A stretch of DNA of 64,000 nucleotides, taken from Rhodoferax sp. U2-2l (lineage in GTDB: Bacteria > Pseudomonadota > Gammaproteobacteria > Burkholderiales > Burkholderiaceae_C). Numbering within the stretch: the stretch's first letter is position 1; each line of letters opens with the position of its first letter. The stretch covers positions 124,001 to 188,000 of the forward strand of contig NZ_JAJCTH010000004.1 of NCBI RefSeq assembly GCF_020594515.1, read 5' to 3'. A program made the position numbers and the translations under genes. Below the pieces are notes generated by a model. It saw nothing but the letters and a program-made list of their open reading frames with translations. It made no database searches and was not told the DNA's origin. Positions 52,911-61,753 of the stretch are shown here, piece after piece.

Positions 52911-53890
52911 CAGCGCTGGTGGACCAGCGGCTTGGCGTAACGTGCGTAGATGTCGGCCAAAGCTTGCATGGTGGTGTCCGTGAGCGGTGGCAAGTCCGCT
53001 GCGGCCACGTTGTCGGCCACCTGATCAGCACGTTTGCCACCGGGAATCGAGCAGGTCACCGCCGGGTTCATCTGGATCCAGCGCAGCGCCATTTGCGCCA
53101 TGCTCTGGCCTGCAGGCACCAGGGGCCGCATGGCTTCCACGGCCTGCAGGCCCACATTGAAATCGAGGCCGGAGAAGGTCTCACCCTTGTCAAAAGCCGC
53201 GCCGTCGCGGTTGAACAGGCGGTGATCGTCCAACGCAAAGGTGCTCTGCGCATTCATCTTGCCGCTGAGCAGGCCGGATGAGAGCGGCAGCCGCGCCAGG
53301 ATGCCGACGCCGCGCTTTTGCGTCTGCTCAAACAGCAGCTCTGCCGGGCGCTGGCGAAACAGGTTGTAGATGATCTGCACACTTTGCACGCCGGGAAATT
53401 CGATGGCTTTGAGCGCTTCTTCCACCTTCTCGACACTCACGCCGTAGTGGCGCAGCTTGCCCGCGGCCACTAGGTCGTCGAGCACGCCAAACACCTCGGG
53501 CATGTAAAACACCTCGGTGGGCGGGCAATGTAATTGCAGCAGGTCGATGGCCTCGGTGTTCAGGTTGACCAGGCTGCGCTCGACAAACGCCGTCAGGTTG
53601 GCCCGGTTGTAGCCGCTGGCCTCGTGCGGGTCCAGGCGCCGCCCGGCTTTGGTGGCGATGTAAAACGGCTCGCTGCGCTCACGTTTGAGCCGGGCCAGCA
53701 GGCGCTCGCTGCGGCCATCACCATACACGTCAGCGCTGTCGAAGAAGTTCACACCCAGATCCAGCGCCCGGTGCAGCGCGCCCATCGATTCGGCGTCATC
53801 CACCTCGCCCCAGGTGCCACCAATGGCCCAGGCGCCAAAACTGACGGTTGAGATGTTCCAGCCGGTGCGGCCAAGGGGACGGTAGTGCAT
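52907..53890 (-). CDS. Aldo/keto reductase
   Basis: A 327-residue TIM-barrel NADPH-dependent reductase. The catalytic tetrad is visible: Asp in FFDSADVYGDG, Tyr in the same stretch, Lys in FYIATKAGRR and His in IDLLQLHCPPTEV. The N-terminus MHYRPLGRTGWNISTVSFGA and the cofactor loop CSIPGGKRADQV fit the sugar-aldehyde AKR group. ATG 53890 is preferred over an upstream frame to 53941. It precedes ytfQ by 222 bases on the same strand and may act on the same sugar. Confidence 0.9.
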   Translation of the reverse strand: MHYRPLGRTGWNISTVSFGAWAIGGTWGEVDDAESMGALHRALDLGVNFFDSADVYGDGRSERLLARLKRERSEPFYIATKAGRRLDPHEASGYNRANLTAFVERSLVNLNTEAIDLLQLHCPPTEVFYMPEVFGVLDDLVAAGKLRHYGVSVEKVEEALKAIEFPGVQSVQIIYNLFRQRPAELLFEQTQKRGVGILARLPLSSGLLSGKMNAQSTFALDDHRLFNRDGAAFDKGETFSGLDFNVGLQAVEAMRPLVPAGQSMAQMALRWIQMNPAVTCSIPGGKRADQVADNVAAADLPPLTDTTMQALADIYARYAKPLVHQRW

Positions 53891-54139
53891 AGGGGTTCTC
53901 TTGAAAAAGGGCCAACTGGGCATGACCGCCCGCTTGGGCAAGCGCCGCGCTACAAGCGTTCATGGCTGGCCGGGATGGTAACCCGCCCTGCCGGTCAGCC
54001 GACGCCTGTTGGGCCTCGGGCAGCTATGATGCAAGCTCCCTCTGAGGACATGACGGTTGGCATAAACTACCGTTACTTTCAACCGATGACCCTGATTCGA
54101 TAACGGCTGGTAGCAACTGAATTTGTAGCAAATTACCTC

Positions 54140-55726
54140 ATGGCCGAGAAAACCCCCTTCGAGTTTGCACGCGAGACCCTCAAGCAACTCACGGTTCGCA
54201 AGCTGGCGCCCACGCCACTGAACTACCAGAAAATCTACAACGAAATTGCCCAGCTGCCCATCGAGCCCCCGTTTCCGGCGGACCGTCTGCTGGACATTGC
54301 CAAGGCGCTGCCCACCAAAACACCGGGCCAGCAAAAACAGCGCGGTTTGCTGGAGTCGGCGATCCACCAGCTCAACTGGGATGGCGTCAAAAACGCGCTG
54401 ATGGCCTACGGCGGCTTCAGCCCGGCCGCGCCAGACAACGGCAAACCCGGCCTGTCGCTGGTCGACCCGCCCAAAACGCTGCCCGCCCCGCCGATTGAGA
54501 TCGCCCCGGCACCCCCGGTGGTCACGGCACCGGCCTTGACGGCCGATTTTTTCGGCCAGATCGCCCGCATGATCGAGTTCGCTTTGCCCGCGCTGGGCAA
54601 CGACGACGAGCACTTTCTGGCGCAGACCCAGACCCTGCTGAACGCGCTACGTGATCCCGGCAACGATGCCGTCACCGTCAAACAGATGATCGCCCAGTAC
54701 AGCCACCGGCTGTCGTTTGCCGCCGAGGACCAGGCCGAAATCAAAACCGTGCTGCTGAAACTGCTTCACCTGCTGGTGGAAAACATCAGCCACCTGAGCA
54801 TTGATGACAGCTGGCTCAAGGGCCAGACCGAGGCGCTGATGGCCGCCTGTGTGCCGCCGCTCACCTTGCGCCGCCTCGACGATGTGGAGCAAAAGCTCAA
54901 GGACGTGATCTTCAAGCAGACCGAGGCCAAATCCCGTGCGGTACAGGCGCAGGAAGACATGCGCCAGATGCTGGCCACCTTCATCGAGCGCCTGGCCGCC
55001 ATGAGCCAGTCCACCAGCGGGTTTCATGAGCAGCTGGAGGCCAGCGCCAAACTCATCGAGCAGGCCAAAACCCTGGCCGACATCGCGCCGGTGCTCAAAG
55101 ACATTGTGGGTGCCACCCGCACCATGGCGCGCGACAGTCAGATGGCGCGCGACGAGTTGCACGGCATGAAACAACGCTCGGAGGCCACCGAGGCCGAAAT
55201 CGCCAAATTGCACATGGAACTCGACCGCGTCAGCACCCAGGCGCGTCATGACCCACTGACCGGCGCCCTCAACCGGCAGGGTCTGGACGAAGCCATGGCC
55301 CGCGAGGTGTCCAAGGTGAAGCGACAGGACACGCCCCTGTGCATGGCGCTGCTGGACATCGACAACTTCAAGAAACTCAACGACACCCTGGGCCACGCCA
55401 CCGGCGATGCGGCGCTGACCCACCTGGCCACGGTTACGCGGGAGGTGATGCGCCCGCAAGACACGCTGGCGCGTTACGGCGGCGAAGAATTTGTCATCCT
55501 GCTGCCCGACACGCCGCTGGACAAAGGCATCGAGGCCATGACCCGGCTGCAGCGCGAGCTGACCAAGCGCTTTTTTCTGGCTGGCACCGAGAAGGTGTTG
55601 ATCACTTTCAGTGCTGGTGTGGCCCAATTGGCGGCTGGCGAAACCGGGCCGCAGGCCATCAAACGCGCTGATCAGGCCATGTACCTGGCCAAACGGTCTG
55701 GCAAAAACCGGGTGCTCGGCGCCTGA
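54140..55726 (+). CDS. Diguanylate cyclase (GGDEF domain) with long helical sensor part
   Basis: A 528-residue protein. The C-terminal GGDEF domain (about 370-528) has ARYGGEEFVILLPD as active site near residue 447, and RPQD five residues before it, matching the inhibitory RxxD site. The first 370 residues are helical, without membrane span or recognised sensor: two globular parts and a coiled coil (ARDSQMARDELHGMKQRSEA) leading into the cyclase. It makes cyclic-di-GMP in the cytoplasm. The start has only a weak ribosome site. Single gene; the 249-base spacer before it shows no clear signals. Confidence 0.92.
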   Translation: MAEKTPFEFARETLKQLTVRKLAPTPLNYQKIYNEIAQLPIEPPFPADRLLDIAKALPTKTPGQQKQRGLLESAIHQLNWDGVKNALMAYGGFSPAAPDNGKPGLSLVDPPKTLPAPPIEIAPAPPVVTAPALTADFFGQIARMIEFALPALGNDDEHFLAQTQTLLNALRDPGNDAVTVKQMIAQYSHRLSFAAEDQAEIKTVLLKLLHLLVENISHLSIDDSWLKGQTEALMAACVPPLTLRRLDDVEQKLKDVIFKQTEAKSRAVQAQEDMRQMLATFIERLAAMSQSTSGFHEQLEASAKLIEQAKTLADIAPVLKDIVGATRTMARDSQMARDELHGMKQRSEATEAEIAKLHMELDRVSTQARHDPLTGALNRQGLDEAMAREVSKVKRQDTPLCMALLDIDNFKKLNDTLGHATGDAALTHLATVTREVMRPQDTLARYGGEEFVILLPDTPLDKGIEAMTRLQRELTKRFFLAGTEKVLITFSAGVAQLAAGETGPQAIKRADQAMYLAKRSGKNRVLGA

Positions 55727-55753
55727 TACACACACATCTAGGAGGTGGGACAT

Positions 55754-56341
55754 ATGGGCATGTTGATCATGTTGACGGGTTTGGTGCTTTTTCTGGGCGT
55801 GCATTCGGTGCGCATCTTTGCCGAGGACTGGCGCAACCGCCAGCGCCGCCGGCTCGGGGCCGACACCTGGCGCGGCATCTATGCGGTGTTGTCGCTGCTG
55901 GGCCTGGGGTTGCTGGTGTGGGGCTACGGTCAGGTACGTGAAACACCCACCTGGATCTGGATTCCCCCGCTGGGCATGCGCCATGCCTCATCGCTGTTCA
56001 ACCTGCTGGCCTTCATCCTGCTGGTGGCCGCCTATGTGCCGGGCAACGCCATCAAGGCCAAAGTGCATCACCCGATGGTGGCCGGCGTCAAACTGTGGGC
56101 GGTGGCGCATCTGATGGCCAACGGCAGCCTGGCGCACATCATTTTGTTTGGCAGTTTCCTGGCCTGGGCGGTGGCGGACTTCATTGCCGCGCGCAAGCGC
56201 GACCGGCGCAACCTGTCCAGCCACTCACCCGCCACCACGCTGGCGGCCACCGGTATCACCGTGGTGCTGGGCGTGCTGGCCTGGGGCGTGTTTGCCTTCT
56301 GGTTACACGGCTGGCTGATCGGCATCAAGCCGTTTGGCTGA
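55754..56341 (+). CDS. NnrU-family membrane protein
   Basis: A 195-residue inner-membrane protein with five to six spans. MLIMLTGLVLFLGVHSVRIF at the N-terminus and NLLAFILLVAAYVPGNAIKA in the middle are characteristic of NnrU, a family tied to nitrite/nitric oxide metabolism and carotenoid (Z-ISO) isomerase relatives. AHLMANGSLAHIILFGSFLA carries the conserved His and Asn. ATG 55754 follows a strong AGGAGG; a GTG at 55745 falls on that site. It follows the cyclase by 27 bases. Confidence 0.88.
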   Translation: MGMLIMLTGLVLFLGVHSVRIFAEDWRNRQRRRLGADTWRGIYAVLSLLGLGLLVWGYGQVRETPTWIWIPPLGMRHASSLFNLLAFILLVAAYVPGNAIKAKVHHPMVAGVKLWAVAHLMANGSLAHIILFGSFLAWAVADFIAARKRDRRNLSSHSPATTLAATGITVVLGVLAWGVFAFWLHGWLIGIKPFG

Positions 56342-56375
56342 TCACCACGGTGATCCACGGGCGGCGTGGCCGCCC
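56340..56375. terminator. Paired hairpins between convergent NnrU and DUF2788 genes
   Basis: GATCACC-AC-GGTGATC (56340-56355) is followed by GGGCGGC-GTG-GCCGCCC (56359-56375). Each has seven perfect pairs, filling the whole 33-base gap between converging genes. They probably end both transcripts, though no T-run is present. Confidence 0.5.
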
Positions 56376-56587
56376 TACTTGATACCCATGAAATACTGGA
56401 TGACGTACTTGGCCATGAAGCCGACAAAGCCAAACGCCAGGCCCAGAAACAGCACAAAAGTGCCGAACTTGCCGGCTTTGGACTCCCAGGCCAGCTGGCC
56501 GATGATGAACAGCATGTAGAGAATGCCGGCGCCGATGCCGAACGTCATGCCAAATTCGCTGATCTGCGCCTCGGTCAAACCCCACAT
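56375..56587 (-). CDS. DUF2788 small membrane protein
   Basis: A 70-residue protein with two hydrophobic spans: FGMTFGIGAGILYMLFIIGQ and FVLFLGLAFGFVGFMAKYVI. It matches the small DUF2788 family common in Betaproteobacteria. The ATG at 56587 shares one base with the preceding gene's stop (TGATG), so it is translated with it. The frame continuing to 56665 lies inside the upstream gene. Function unknown. Confidence 0.82.
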   Translation of the reverse strand: MWGLTEAQISEFGMTFGIGAGILYMLFIIGQLAWESKAGKFGTFVLFLGLAFGFVGFMAKYVIQYFMGIK

Positions 56588-57408
56588 CAGTGCGACTCCC
56601 AACCCGGCAGGCCCGACACATCCACCAGGTCGCGGTAAGCGTGCCAGCTGGCATGGCCCAGCCACGGCACCACCACCACCAGGCCCAGCAAGGCCAGCCC
56701 AAAACCCAGCAGGGTCAAGCTCAGGATGATGGCGCCCCAGAAGGCCAGCGCCACCGGGTTGGCCGCCACCACCTGCCAGCTCGCGGTCATCGCCTGGGCC
56801 ACGGTGATCCGCCGGTCCAGCAGCAACGGGATGGTGATGACCGTGAAGGCAACAATGGGCGCCGCCAGGATGCCGCCGATGAACAGCCAGGTCTCCAACA
56901 AAAACCCGCGCGGGGCCAGCACCACCTGCTCCAGAAAATCGGTGGGTGTGCTGATGGGTGCAGTGGCCATGAGTTGAATCAGCACCGCCGAGAGCACCAC
57001 CCAGGTGGTGCCCGCCGTGGCCAGCAACACGCCAAAGCGCAGCAAGTTCCAGTGCTCATCACCCCATTTGATGAAATCGCCGTGCTGCCAGTTCAGCCAG
57101 GTCTTCAACACCAGCGGCCAGCCCACCGGCTCGCGCCGCTCCAGCGCCCGGCTCATGGCGTACACGCTGGTCACCAGAATCGGTGCCACCAGCAAAAACC
57201 CAGAAAAAGCGCCCGCCAGCAGCCAGACATGCTCACCCGCCAGCAGCAGCATGATCGCGCCAAACGCGGTCATGAGCAGACCATGCAGGTAACTGATCCA
57301 GCCGCAGCGCCACAGGTCGCGCCCGCCGCGCGCCAGCCAGGTCAGGGGCTGGGTGAGGCTGACGGTTCGGGGTGTGGGCGGCTTGGACATCAAGCGGGAT
57401 GGGGGCAT
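56587..57408 (-). CDS. DUF2189 multi-pass membrane protein
   Basis: About 273 residues. After a Pro/Ser-rich start come six hydrophobic spans. WRCGWISYLHGLLMTAFGAI, RALERREPVGWPLVLKTWLN and LDRRITVAQAMTASWQVVAAN fit the DUF2189 family (BPSS1780-type). No enzymatic motif. The start is uncertain: ATGs at 57408 and 57390 and a GTG at 57462 are all possible and none has a good ribosome site. Coupled to the DUF2788 gene below. Confidence 0.8.
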   Translation of the reverse strand: MPPSRLMSKPPTPRTVSLTQPLTWLARGGRDLWRCGWISYLHGLLMTAFGAIMLLLAGEHVWLLAGAFSGFLLVAPILVTSVYAMSRALERREPVGWPLVLKTWLNWQHGDFIKWGDEHWNLLRFGVLLATAGTTWVVLSAVLIQLMATAPISTPTDFLEQVVLAPRGFLLETWLFIGGILAAPIVAFTVITIPLLLDRRITVAQAMTASWQVVAANPVALAFWGAIILSLTLLGFGLALLGLVVVVPWLGHASWHAYRDLVDVSGLPGWESH

Positions 57409-57547
57409 GGGGGATGAGGGCAACGAAGGTCGCGATGTTGCCACAAATGCCGAAACCGACACCCGCTTGCTGCAGATGTCGGCTCCGGTGAGGTGTCAGC
57501 TCGGGTCAGTCAGCCCGATGCGGGCTCAGATGCGGGCTCAGAGAGGC

Positions 57548-58117
57548 TCAGGGTTTGGCAGCCGGTGCTGGTGCAGCAGCAGGCCCCTGGCCTTGGCGCC
57601 CACCCATGCGGTGGCCCTGGCCGGGCATGGCGGCCACGTCAAACACCTTTTGCTGGTCCGGCGTCAGGGCGGCATAGAAGGTTTTGGTGGCTGCCTCATG
57701 CTTCTCCATGGCCTCGGTCATGGTTTTCATGCGTTCAGCGCGCAGGGCTTTCATCTTGTCCAGCCGCTCGGGGGTGGTCAGCTTGGCCATCTCGACCGGG
57801 TCCGGGCGCTGCATCGTGGTGGGCGTTGCCATGGGTTTTCTGGCATCCACAAAGGCTTTCCAGGCCCCTTCCTGCGCCGGGGTCAGCTTGAGCTGGGCTT
57901 TGAGCAGCGTGTCGCGCTGTTCCATCCTGGCCTGCATACGCGCCGGGTCCATCTTGCCCATGCGGTCATGGCGCATGCCGTGGCCCTGCATCATGCCGCC
58001 CGAGCCCATCATCGGGTCGCATGCGTTGTTCCACTGGCCGCCACGCTGGCCAGCGTAGGCAAGCCCTGCGGCCACCATCAGACCGGCGATGAGGGAGAGT
58101 TTGAGACTTGATTTCAT
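57548..58117 (-). CDS. Periplasmic Spy/CpxP-like protein (LTxxQ repeat)
   Basis: A 189-residue exported protein: signal peptide SLKLSLIAGLMVAAGLAYA, then a Met/His-rich segment (MMGSGGMMQGHGMRHDRMG), then two helical units carrying LTPAQEGAWKAFV and LTPDQQKVFDV, the LTxxQ signature of Spy/CpxP chaperone-like proteins. The C-terminus is an Ala/Pro/Gly tail. Met and His clusters suggest copper or other metal contact. The start is ATG 58117; the frame beyond it to 58267 is leader. Expected role: envelope stress protection, inferred from family. Confidence 0.85.
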   Translation of the reverse strand: MKSSLKLSLIAGLMVAAGLAYAGQRGGQWNNACDPMMGSGGMMQGHGMRHDRMGKMDPARMQARMEQRDTLLKAQLKLTPAQEGAWKAFVDARKPMATPTTMQRPDPVEMAKLTTPERLDKMKALRAERMKTMTEAMEKHEAATKTFYAALTPDQQKVFDVAAMPGQGHRMGGRQGQGPAAAPAPAAKP

Positions 58118-58278
58118 GATGACATCCTTTGGGTAGAGCCGCTGACCAGAAAGTGGCATCGGCGTGAAAAGAAGTATCTGCACCCCATGTATCGCCGCGA
58201 TGAGGCCGCGCCAAAGCTTTGTAAAGTTGGATGAAGGTTTTGCCGCGCGTTTGATGGGATGATCCACGCCTTTCTCAT

Positions 58279-58386
58279 CTGATTCCGTTTCAAGATCGAT
58301 ACGAGACTAGGCGCGAAGCCGCAGACAGTACAGACGTACGGCAAGGCGAAGCAACAACGTGTCGGATTGATCTGGAAATGGAATGA
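58279..58386 (+). repeat. Palindromic intergenic repeat in the rdgC leader
   Basis: A left arm (58279-58304, containing GATTCCGTTTCAAGATCGAT) and a right arm (58358-58386, containing TTGATCTGGAAATGGAATGA) are imperfectly complementary over about 25 bases. They enclose a 50-base core with GGCGCGAAGCCGCAG, GTAC-AGAC-GTAC and GGCAAGGCGAAGC. It looks like a repeat that recurs between genes in Comamonadaceae, from memory only. It ends 26 bases before the rdgC start, so it must be in the transcript or promoter of rdgC. Confidence 0.65.
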
Positions 58387-58411
58387 CAACGACAACCCAA
58401 AGGGAACTCCC

Positions 58412-59314
58412 GTGTTCAAGAACCTCATTTTTTACCGCCTTGATGCCAGCTGGGCCACCACCGCCGACCAAGTGGAAGAGCGCCTGCAGGCCGGGCGCTA
58501 TGTCGAGTGTGGCGCCAGCCAGGAAAAATCCATTGGCTGGATCGAACCGCGTGGCCAGGCCAACGGCCCGCTGCTGGAAGTGGTGGCCGGCCAATGGATG
58601 GCCAAACTGATGGTCGAAACCCGCGCGCTGCCGGCCTCGGTGGTCAACCGCAAGGCGCAGGAGCGCGTGGCCCAGATCGAAGCCAGCACCGGGCGCAAAC
58701 CCGGCAAGAAAGAAATCCGGGACATCAAGGACGACATGCGCCTGGAACTGCTGCCGATGGCGTTCACCAAGCAGTCCAGCGCGCTGGTGTGGATCGACCG
58801 CGACGCCAGGTTGCTGGTGGTGGACGCCGCCAGCCAGGCGCGCGCCGACGAGGTGGTGACGCTGCTGGTGCAGGCGCTGCCCGGTTTTGCCGCCACCCTG
58901 ATCAACACCCAGACCTCGCCCGTGGCCGCCATGGCCGAATGGCTGCTGAGCCAGGAAGCCCCGGCCGGCTTCAGTGTCGACCGCGAATGTGAGCTCAAAG
59001 CCGCTGACGAGTCCAAAGCCGTGGTGCGCTACGCCCGCCACCGGCTGGACACCGAAGAAGTGCAGCAGCACATCAAGGAAGGCAAGATGCCGACCCGCCT
59101 GGCCATGACCTGGAATGAGCGGGTGTCGTTCATGCTCACCGAAGGCCTGCAGTTAAAGAAGCTGGCGTTTCTGGACGGCGTGTTTGAGTCCACCAGCGCC
59201 AGCAAGCACAAGGACGACGACTTTGACGCCGATGTGGCCATCTCCACCGGCGAGCTGCAAAAGCTGCTGCCCGATCTGCTGGAAGCGCTGGGCGGCGAGA
59301 TGCCGGTGGCCTGA
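58412..59314 (+). CDS. rdgC: Recombination-associated protein RdgC
   Basis: A 300-residue RdgC: a ring-shaped dimer that binds double-stranded DNA without sequence preference and limits RecA action. The N-terminus MFKNLIFYRLDASWATTAD, the WIEPRG region, NRKAQERVAQIEASTGRKPG, KKEIRDIKDDMRLELLPMAF and a C-terminal acidic stretch (KHKDDDFDADVAISTGEL) agree with the family in order and length. It starts at GTG 58412 with AGGGA eight bases upstream. The frame before it belongs to the palindromic repeat. A single gene. Confidence 0.95.
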   Translation: MFKNLIFYRLDASWATTADQVEERLQAGRYVECGASQEKSIGWIEPRGQANGPLLEVVAGQWMAKLMVETRALPASVVNRKAQERVAQIEASTGRKPGKKEIRDIKDDMRLELLPMAFTKQSSALVWIDRDARLLVVDAASQARADEVVTLLVQALPGFAATLINTQTSPVAAMAEWLLSQEAPAGFSVDRECELKAADESKAVVRYARHRLDTEEVQQHIKEGKMPTRLAMTWNERVSFMLTEGLQLKKLAFLDGVFESTSASKHKDDDFDADVAISTGELQKLLPDLLEALGGEMPVA

Positions 59315-59333
59315 GCGCCGACCGGGGCATCGT

Positions 59334-60284
59334 TCACCCGCCAGTGGGCGGCCCGCTCTGGGGACGCGTGGCGGGCACACCGGGTGCGTCATCACCATGC
59401 GCCTCCACATCGGTGGGCAACAGCTGGATGGTGGCGCGCAGGCCGGGCACCGCCCGCATCAGTGCCTGCTCCACCTCGGTGCGCACGGTGGCGGCACGCC
59501 CCAGCGTCCAGTGCGAGGGCATGTGCATGTGCAAATCCACAAAGCGGCGCTGGCCCGAGCGGCGGGTGATGAGGTGATCGAACCGGATGGCTTGCTGGTC
59601 AAAGGTGGCCAGCGTGGTCTGAATGTCCTGCAGCACCTCGGGCTCGACCGCCTCGTCCATCAGCCCTTGGGCCGAGCGCCACACCAGGTGGCCGCCCTCC
59701 CACAAAATGTTCAGCGCCACGCCGATGGCCGCCAGCGCGTCCAGCCAGAGCCAGCCGGTCAAGGCCACGCCCGCCAGACCCGCCACCACCCCTGCGGAGG
59801 TCCAGACATCGGTGACCAGATGCCGGGCATCGGCCTCCAGCGCAATCGAGCGGTGTTCTTTGGCCGCGCTGAACATCACCCAGGCCAGCAAACCGTTCAA
59901 GGCCGAGCTCAGCACCGACAAGGCCAGGCCCCAGCCCAGTTCCTGCAGCGGCTGCGGCGCCAGCAACCGCGAAGCTGCCGCCCAGAGGATGCCCATGGCC
60001 ACCCCCACAATCAGAAGGCCCTCAAAACCGGACGAAAAGTACTCCGCCTTGTGGTGCCCGTAGGGGTGGTCGTCGTCGGCCGGGCGCTGCGCGATGGTCA
60101 CCATCATCAGCGCAAACACCGCGCTGGCCAGGTTGACAAACGACTCCATCGCGTCTGAGAGCAAACCCACCGAGTCGGTCACCACCCAGGCCAGCGTTTT
60201 CAGCGTGATGGTGATCACGGCCACGGCAATCGAGGCCCAGAGCAATCGCTTGGGTGTGAGGTAGTGGGTGGGTAGGAATGGCAT
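59334..60284 (-). CDS. Cation diffusion facilitator metal efflux protein
   Basis: A 316-residue CDF transporter: six spans then a cytoplasmic domain. Span 2 has SVGLLSDAMESFVNLASAVF (Asp and Glu/Ser where FieF has two Asp), and span 5 has the HxxxD metal site in EADARHLVTDVWTS. The C-terminal domain includes FVDLHMHMPSHWTLGRA, a His-rich stretch like the family's regulatory metal site. It exports Zn, Fe, Mn or Co; which one cannot be told, and the altered span-2 site may shift preference. ATG 60284 is preferred over 60323. Divergent from the haem electron-transfer operon; the shared promoter has two PmrA/QseB-like boxes. Confidence 0.92.
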   Translation of the reverse strand: MPFLPTHYLTPKRLLWASIAVAVITITLKTLAWVVTDSVGLLSDAMESFVNLASAVFALMMVTIAQRPADDDHPYGHHKAEYFSSGFEGLLIVGVAMGILWAAASRLLAPQPLQELGWGLALSVLSSALNGLLAWVMFSAAKEHRSIALEADARHLVTDVWTSAGVVAGLAGVALTGWLWLDALAAIGVALNILWEGGHLVWRSAQGLMDEAVEPEVLQDIQTTLATFDQQAIRFDHLITRRSGQRRFVDLHMHMPSHWTLGRAATVRTEVEQALMRAVPGLRATIQLLPTDVEAHGDDAPGVPATRPQSGPPTGG

Positions 60285-60329
60285 CGCGTCGTTGTTTTTG
60301 TTGAAGAAGCCGGATGGTCGCAAGCCCAG

Positions 60330-60380
60330 CTTAAGGCCCTCTTAAATCGCGCTGTGTTGTCGTGTTAAGACTTACTTAAG
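60330..60380. promoter_or_regulatory. Two PmrA/QseB-like direct-repeat boxes
   Basis: CTTAAG-gccct-CTTAAA (60330-60346) and GTTAAG-actta-CTTAAG (60364-60380) each consist of two hexamers 11 bases apart. They closely fit the YTTAAK-N5-YTTAAK box of PmrA/BasR/QseB-type regulators. They lie between the CDF gene and the reductase-cytochrome operon. TTGACA-like hexamers follow at about 60400 and 60433. Confidence 0.6.
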
Positions 60381-60478
60381 ACGGCGCGCCTAAACTTTTG
60401 TCACTTTGACAGGACCTAGGTAACCCCAGTGTTTGACACCCCTCAGGCAAGGGCCGACGTGGCCCCAGGCGCGGCGCC

Positions 60479-61753
60479 ATGACCTCGCTCCAACTGCTGC
60501 TCTGGATCACCGCCGCCATCGTGTTGCAACTGGCCATCTACCTGGCCATGGGCTTCTGGCGGCACTGGCAGACCTACGAGACCCTGCGCACCACGGTCAG
60601 TGAGGGCGGCTTGCCCGTCAAGCCCCATGCGGATCCCCCCGAGCCCAAGGCGGTGCCCGCTGCCTGGTCGGGCTGGCGGTACTTCCAGGTCACCCACAAA
60701 GTGGTGGAGAACGCCACTGGCGACATCTGTTCGTTTCATCTGGCACCGCAAGACGGGCAACCGCTGCCCGCCTTCCTGCCCGGCCAATACCTGACCTTTC
60801 AGCTGGACATTCCCTTGCCCGATGGGAGCACGCAAGCCATCACACGCTGTTATTCGCTCTCTGACGGGCCGCGCGCCAACAGTTACCGCGTGTCGATCAA
60901 GCGTGCGCCGACGCCGCCCCACAGCACGCATCCACCCGGGCGCTCGTCCAACTTTTTCCACGACCACGTGGCAGTGGGCAGCCTGTTGCAGGTGCGCGCA
61001 CCGGCCGGGCACTTCCATATCGACCGCAGCGACGCACCGGTGGTGCTGCTGGGCGGCGGCATTGGCGTCACGCCGATGCTGAGCATGGTGAACTGGTGTT
61101 TTGCCGAGCAGCCCGGGCGCGAAGTCTGGCTGTTTTATGGTGCCCGCTTTGAGCAGGAGCTGATGGCGCTCTCGCATCTGGAAGCGCTGGCCGCTATGCA
61201 CCCCAACTTCCACCTGCACGTCTGTTTCAGTGACACCGACCCAAACACAACCCTGACCAACCCCTACCAGCGCCATGGCCGCATCGACATCGACTTGCTG
61301 CGCCGCCTGCTGCCGCTCAAACCCTACCACTTCTACCTGTGCGGCCCGACCCCGATGCTGGCCAGCCTAGTGCCCGCGCTGGAAGACTGGGGCGTGCCCG
61401 ATGCACGGATTCACTTTGAAGCGTTTGGGCCCGCCAGCGTGAAACGCAAAAGTGCCGCCCTGGCCACCCCCGCGCCAGCGCCAGAGGGCGACACGGCAAC
61501 CGCCACCGTCAGTTTTGCCAAGTCTGGCCAACAGGTCGCCTGGCAGCCGGGCAGCGGCAATTTGCTGGACTTTGCCGAGGCCCATGGCATTGCGGTGAAC
61601 TCGGGTTGCCGCTCCGGGAGTTGCGGCGGCTGCCAGACCAAGATTCGCACGGGGGAGGTGCGTTACCGGGAGGCGCCGGACTTTGACCCCGAACCCGGCA
61701 GCTGCCTGCTGTGCGTCAGCACCCCCAAAAGCCACCTCACCCTGGAGCTGTAA
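60479..61753 (+). CDS. Membrane-anchored NAD(P)H reductase with C-terminal [2Fe-2S] ferredoxin domain
   Basis: A 424-residue fusion. The N-terminal membrane anchor is LLLWITAAIVLQLAIYLAMG. A ferredoxin-NADP reductase-like core has the FAD motif RCYSLSDGP near residue 124 and an NAD-binding GGGIGVTPMLSMV near 195. A plant-type 2Fe-2S domain at the C-terminus has CRSGSCGGC near 377 and the fourth cysteine in SCLLCVST. It resembles the reductase half of flavohaemoglobin or ring-hydroxylase reductases. It is 1 base upstream of the cytochrome b gene. Expected role: move electrons from NAD(P)H into the following cytochromes; electron direction is inferred. Confidence 0.9.
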   Translation: MTSLQLLLWITAAIVLQLAIYLAMGFWRHWQTYETLRTTVSEGGLPVKPHADPPEPKAVPAAWSGWRYFQVTHKVVENATGDICSFHLAPQDGQPLPAFLPGQYLTFQLDIPLPDGSTQAITRCYSLSDGPRANSYRVSIKRAPTPPHSTHPPGRSSNFFHDHVAVGSLLQVRAPAGHFHIDRSDAPVVLLGGGIGVTPMLSMVNWCFAEQPGREVWLFYGARFEQELMALSHLEALAAMHPNFHLHVCFSDTDPNTTLTNPYQRHGRIDIDLLRRLLPLKPYHFYLCGPTPMLASLVPALEDWGVPDARIHFEAFGPASVKRKSAALATPAPAPEGDTATATVSFAKSGQQVAWQPGSGNLLDFAEAHGIAVNSGCRSGSCGGCQTKIRTGEVRYREAPDFDPEPGSCLLCVSTPKSHLTLEL

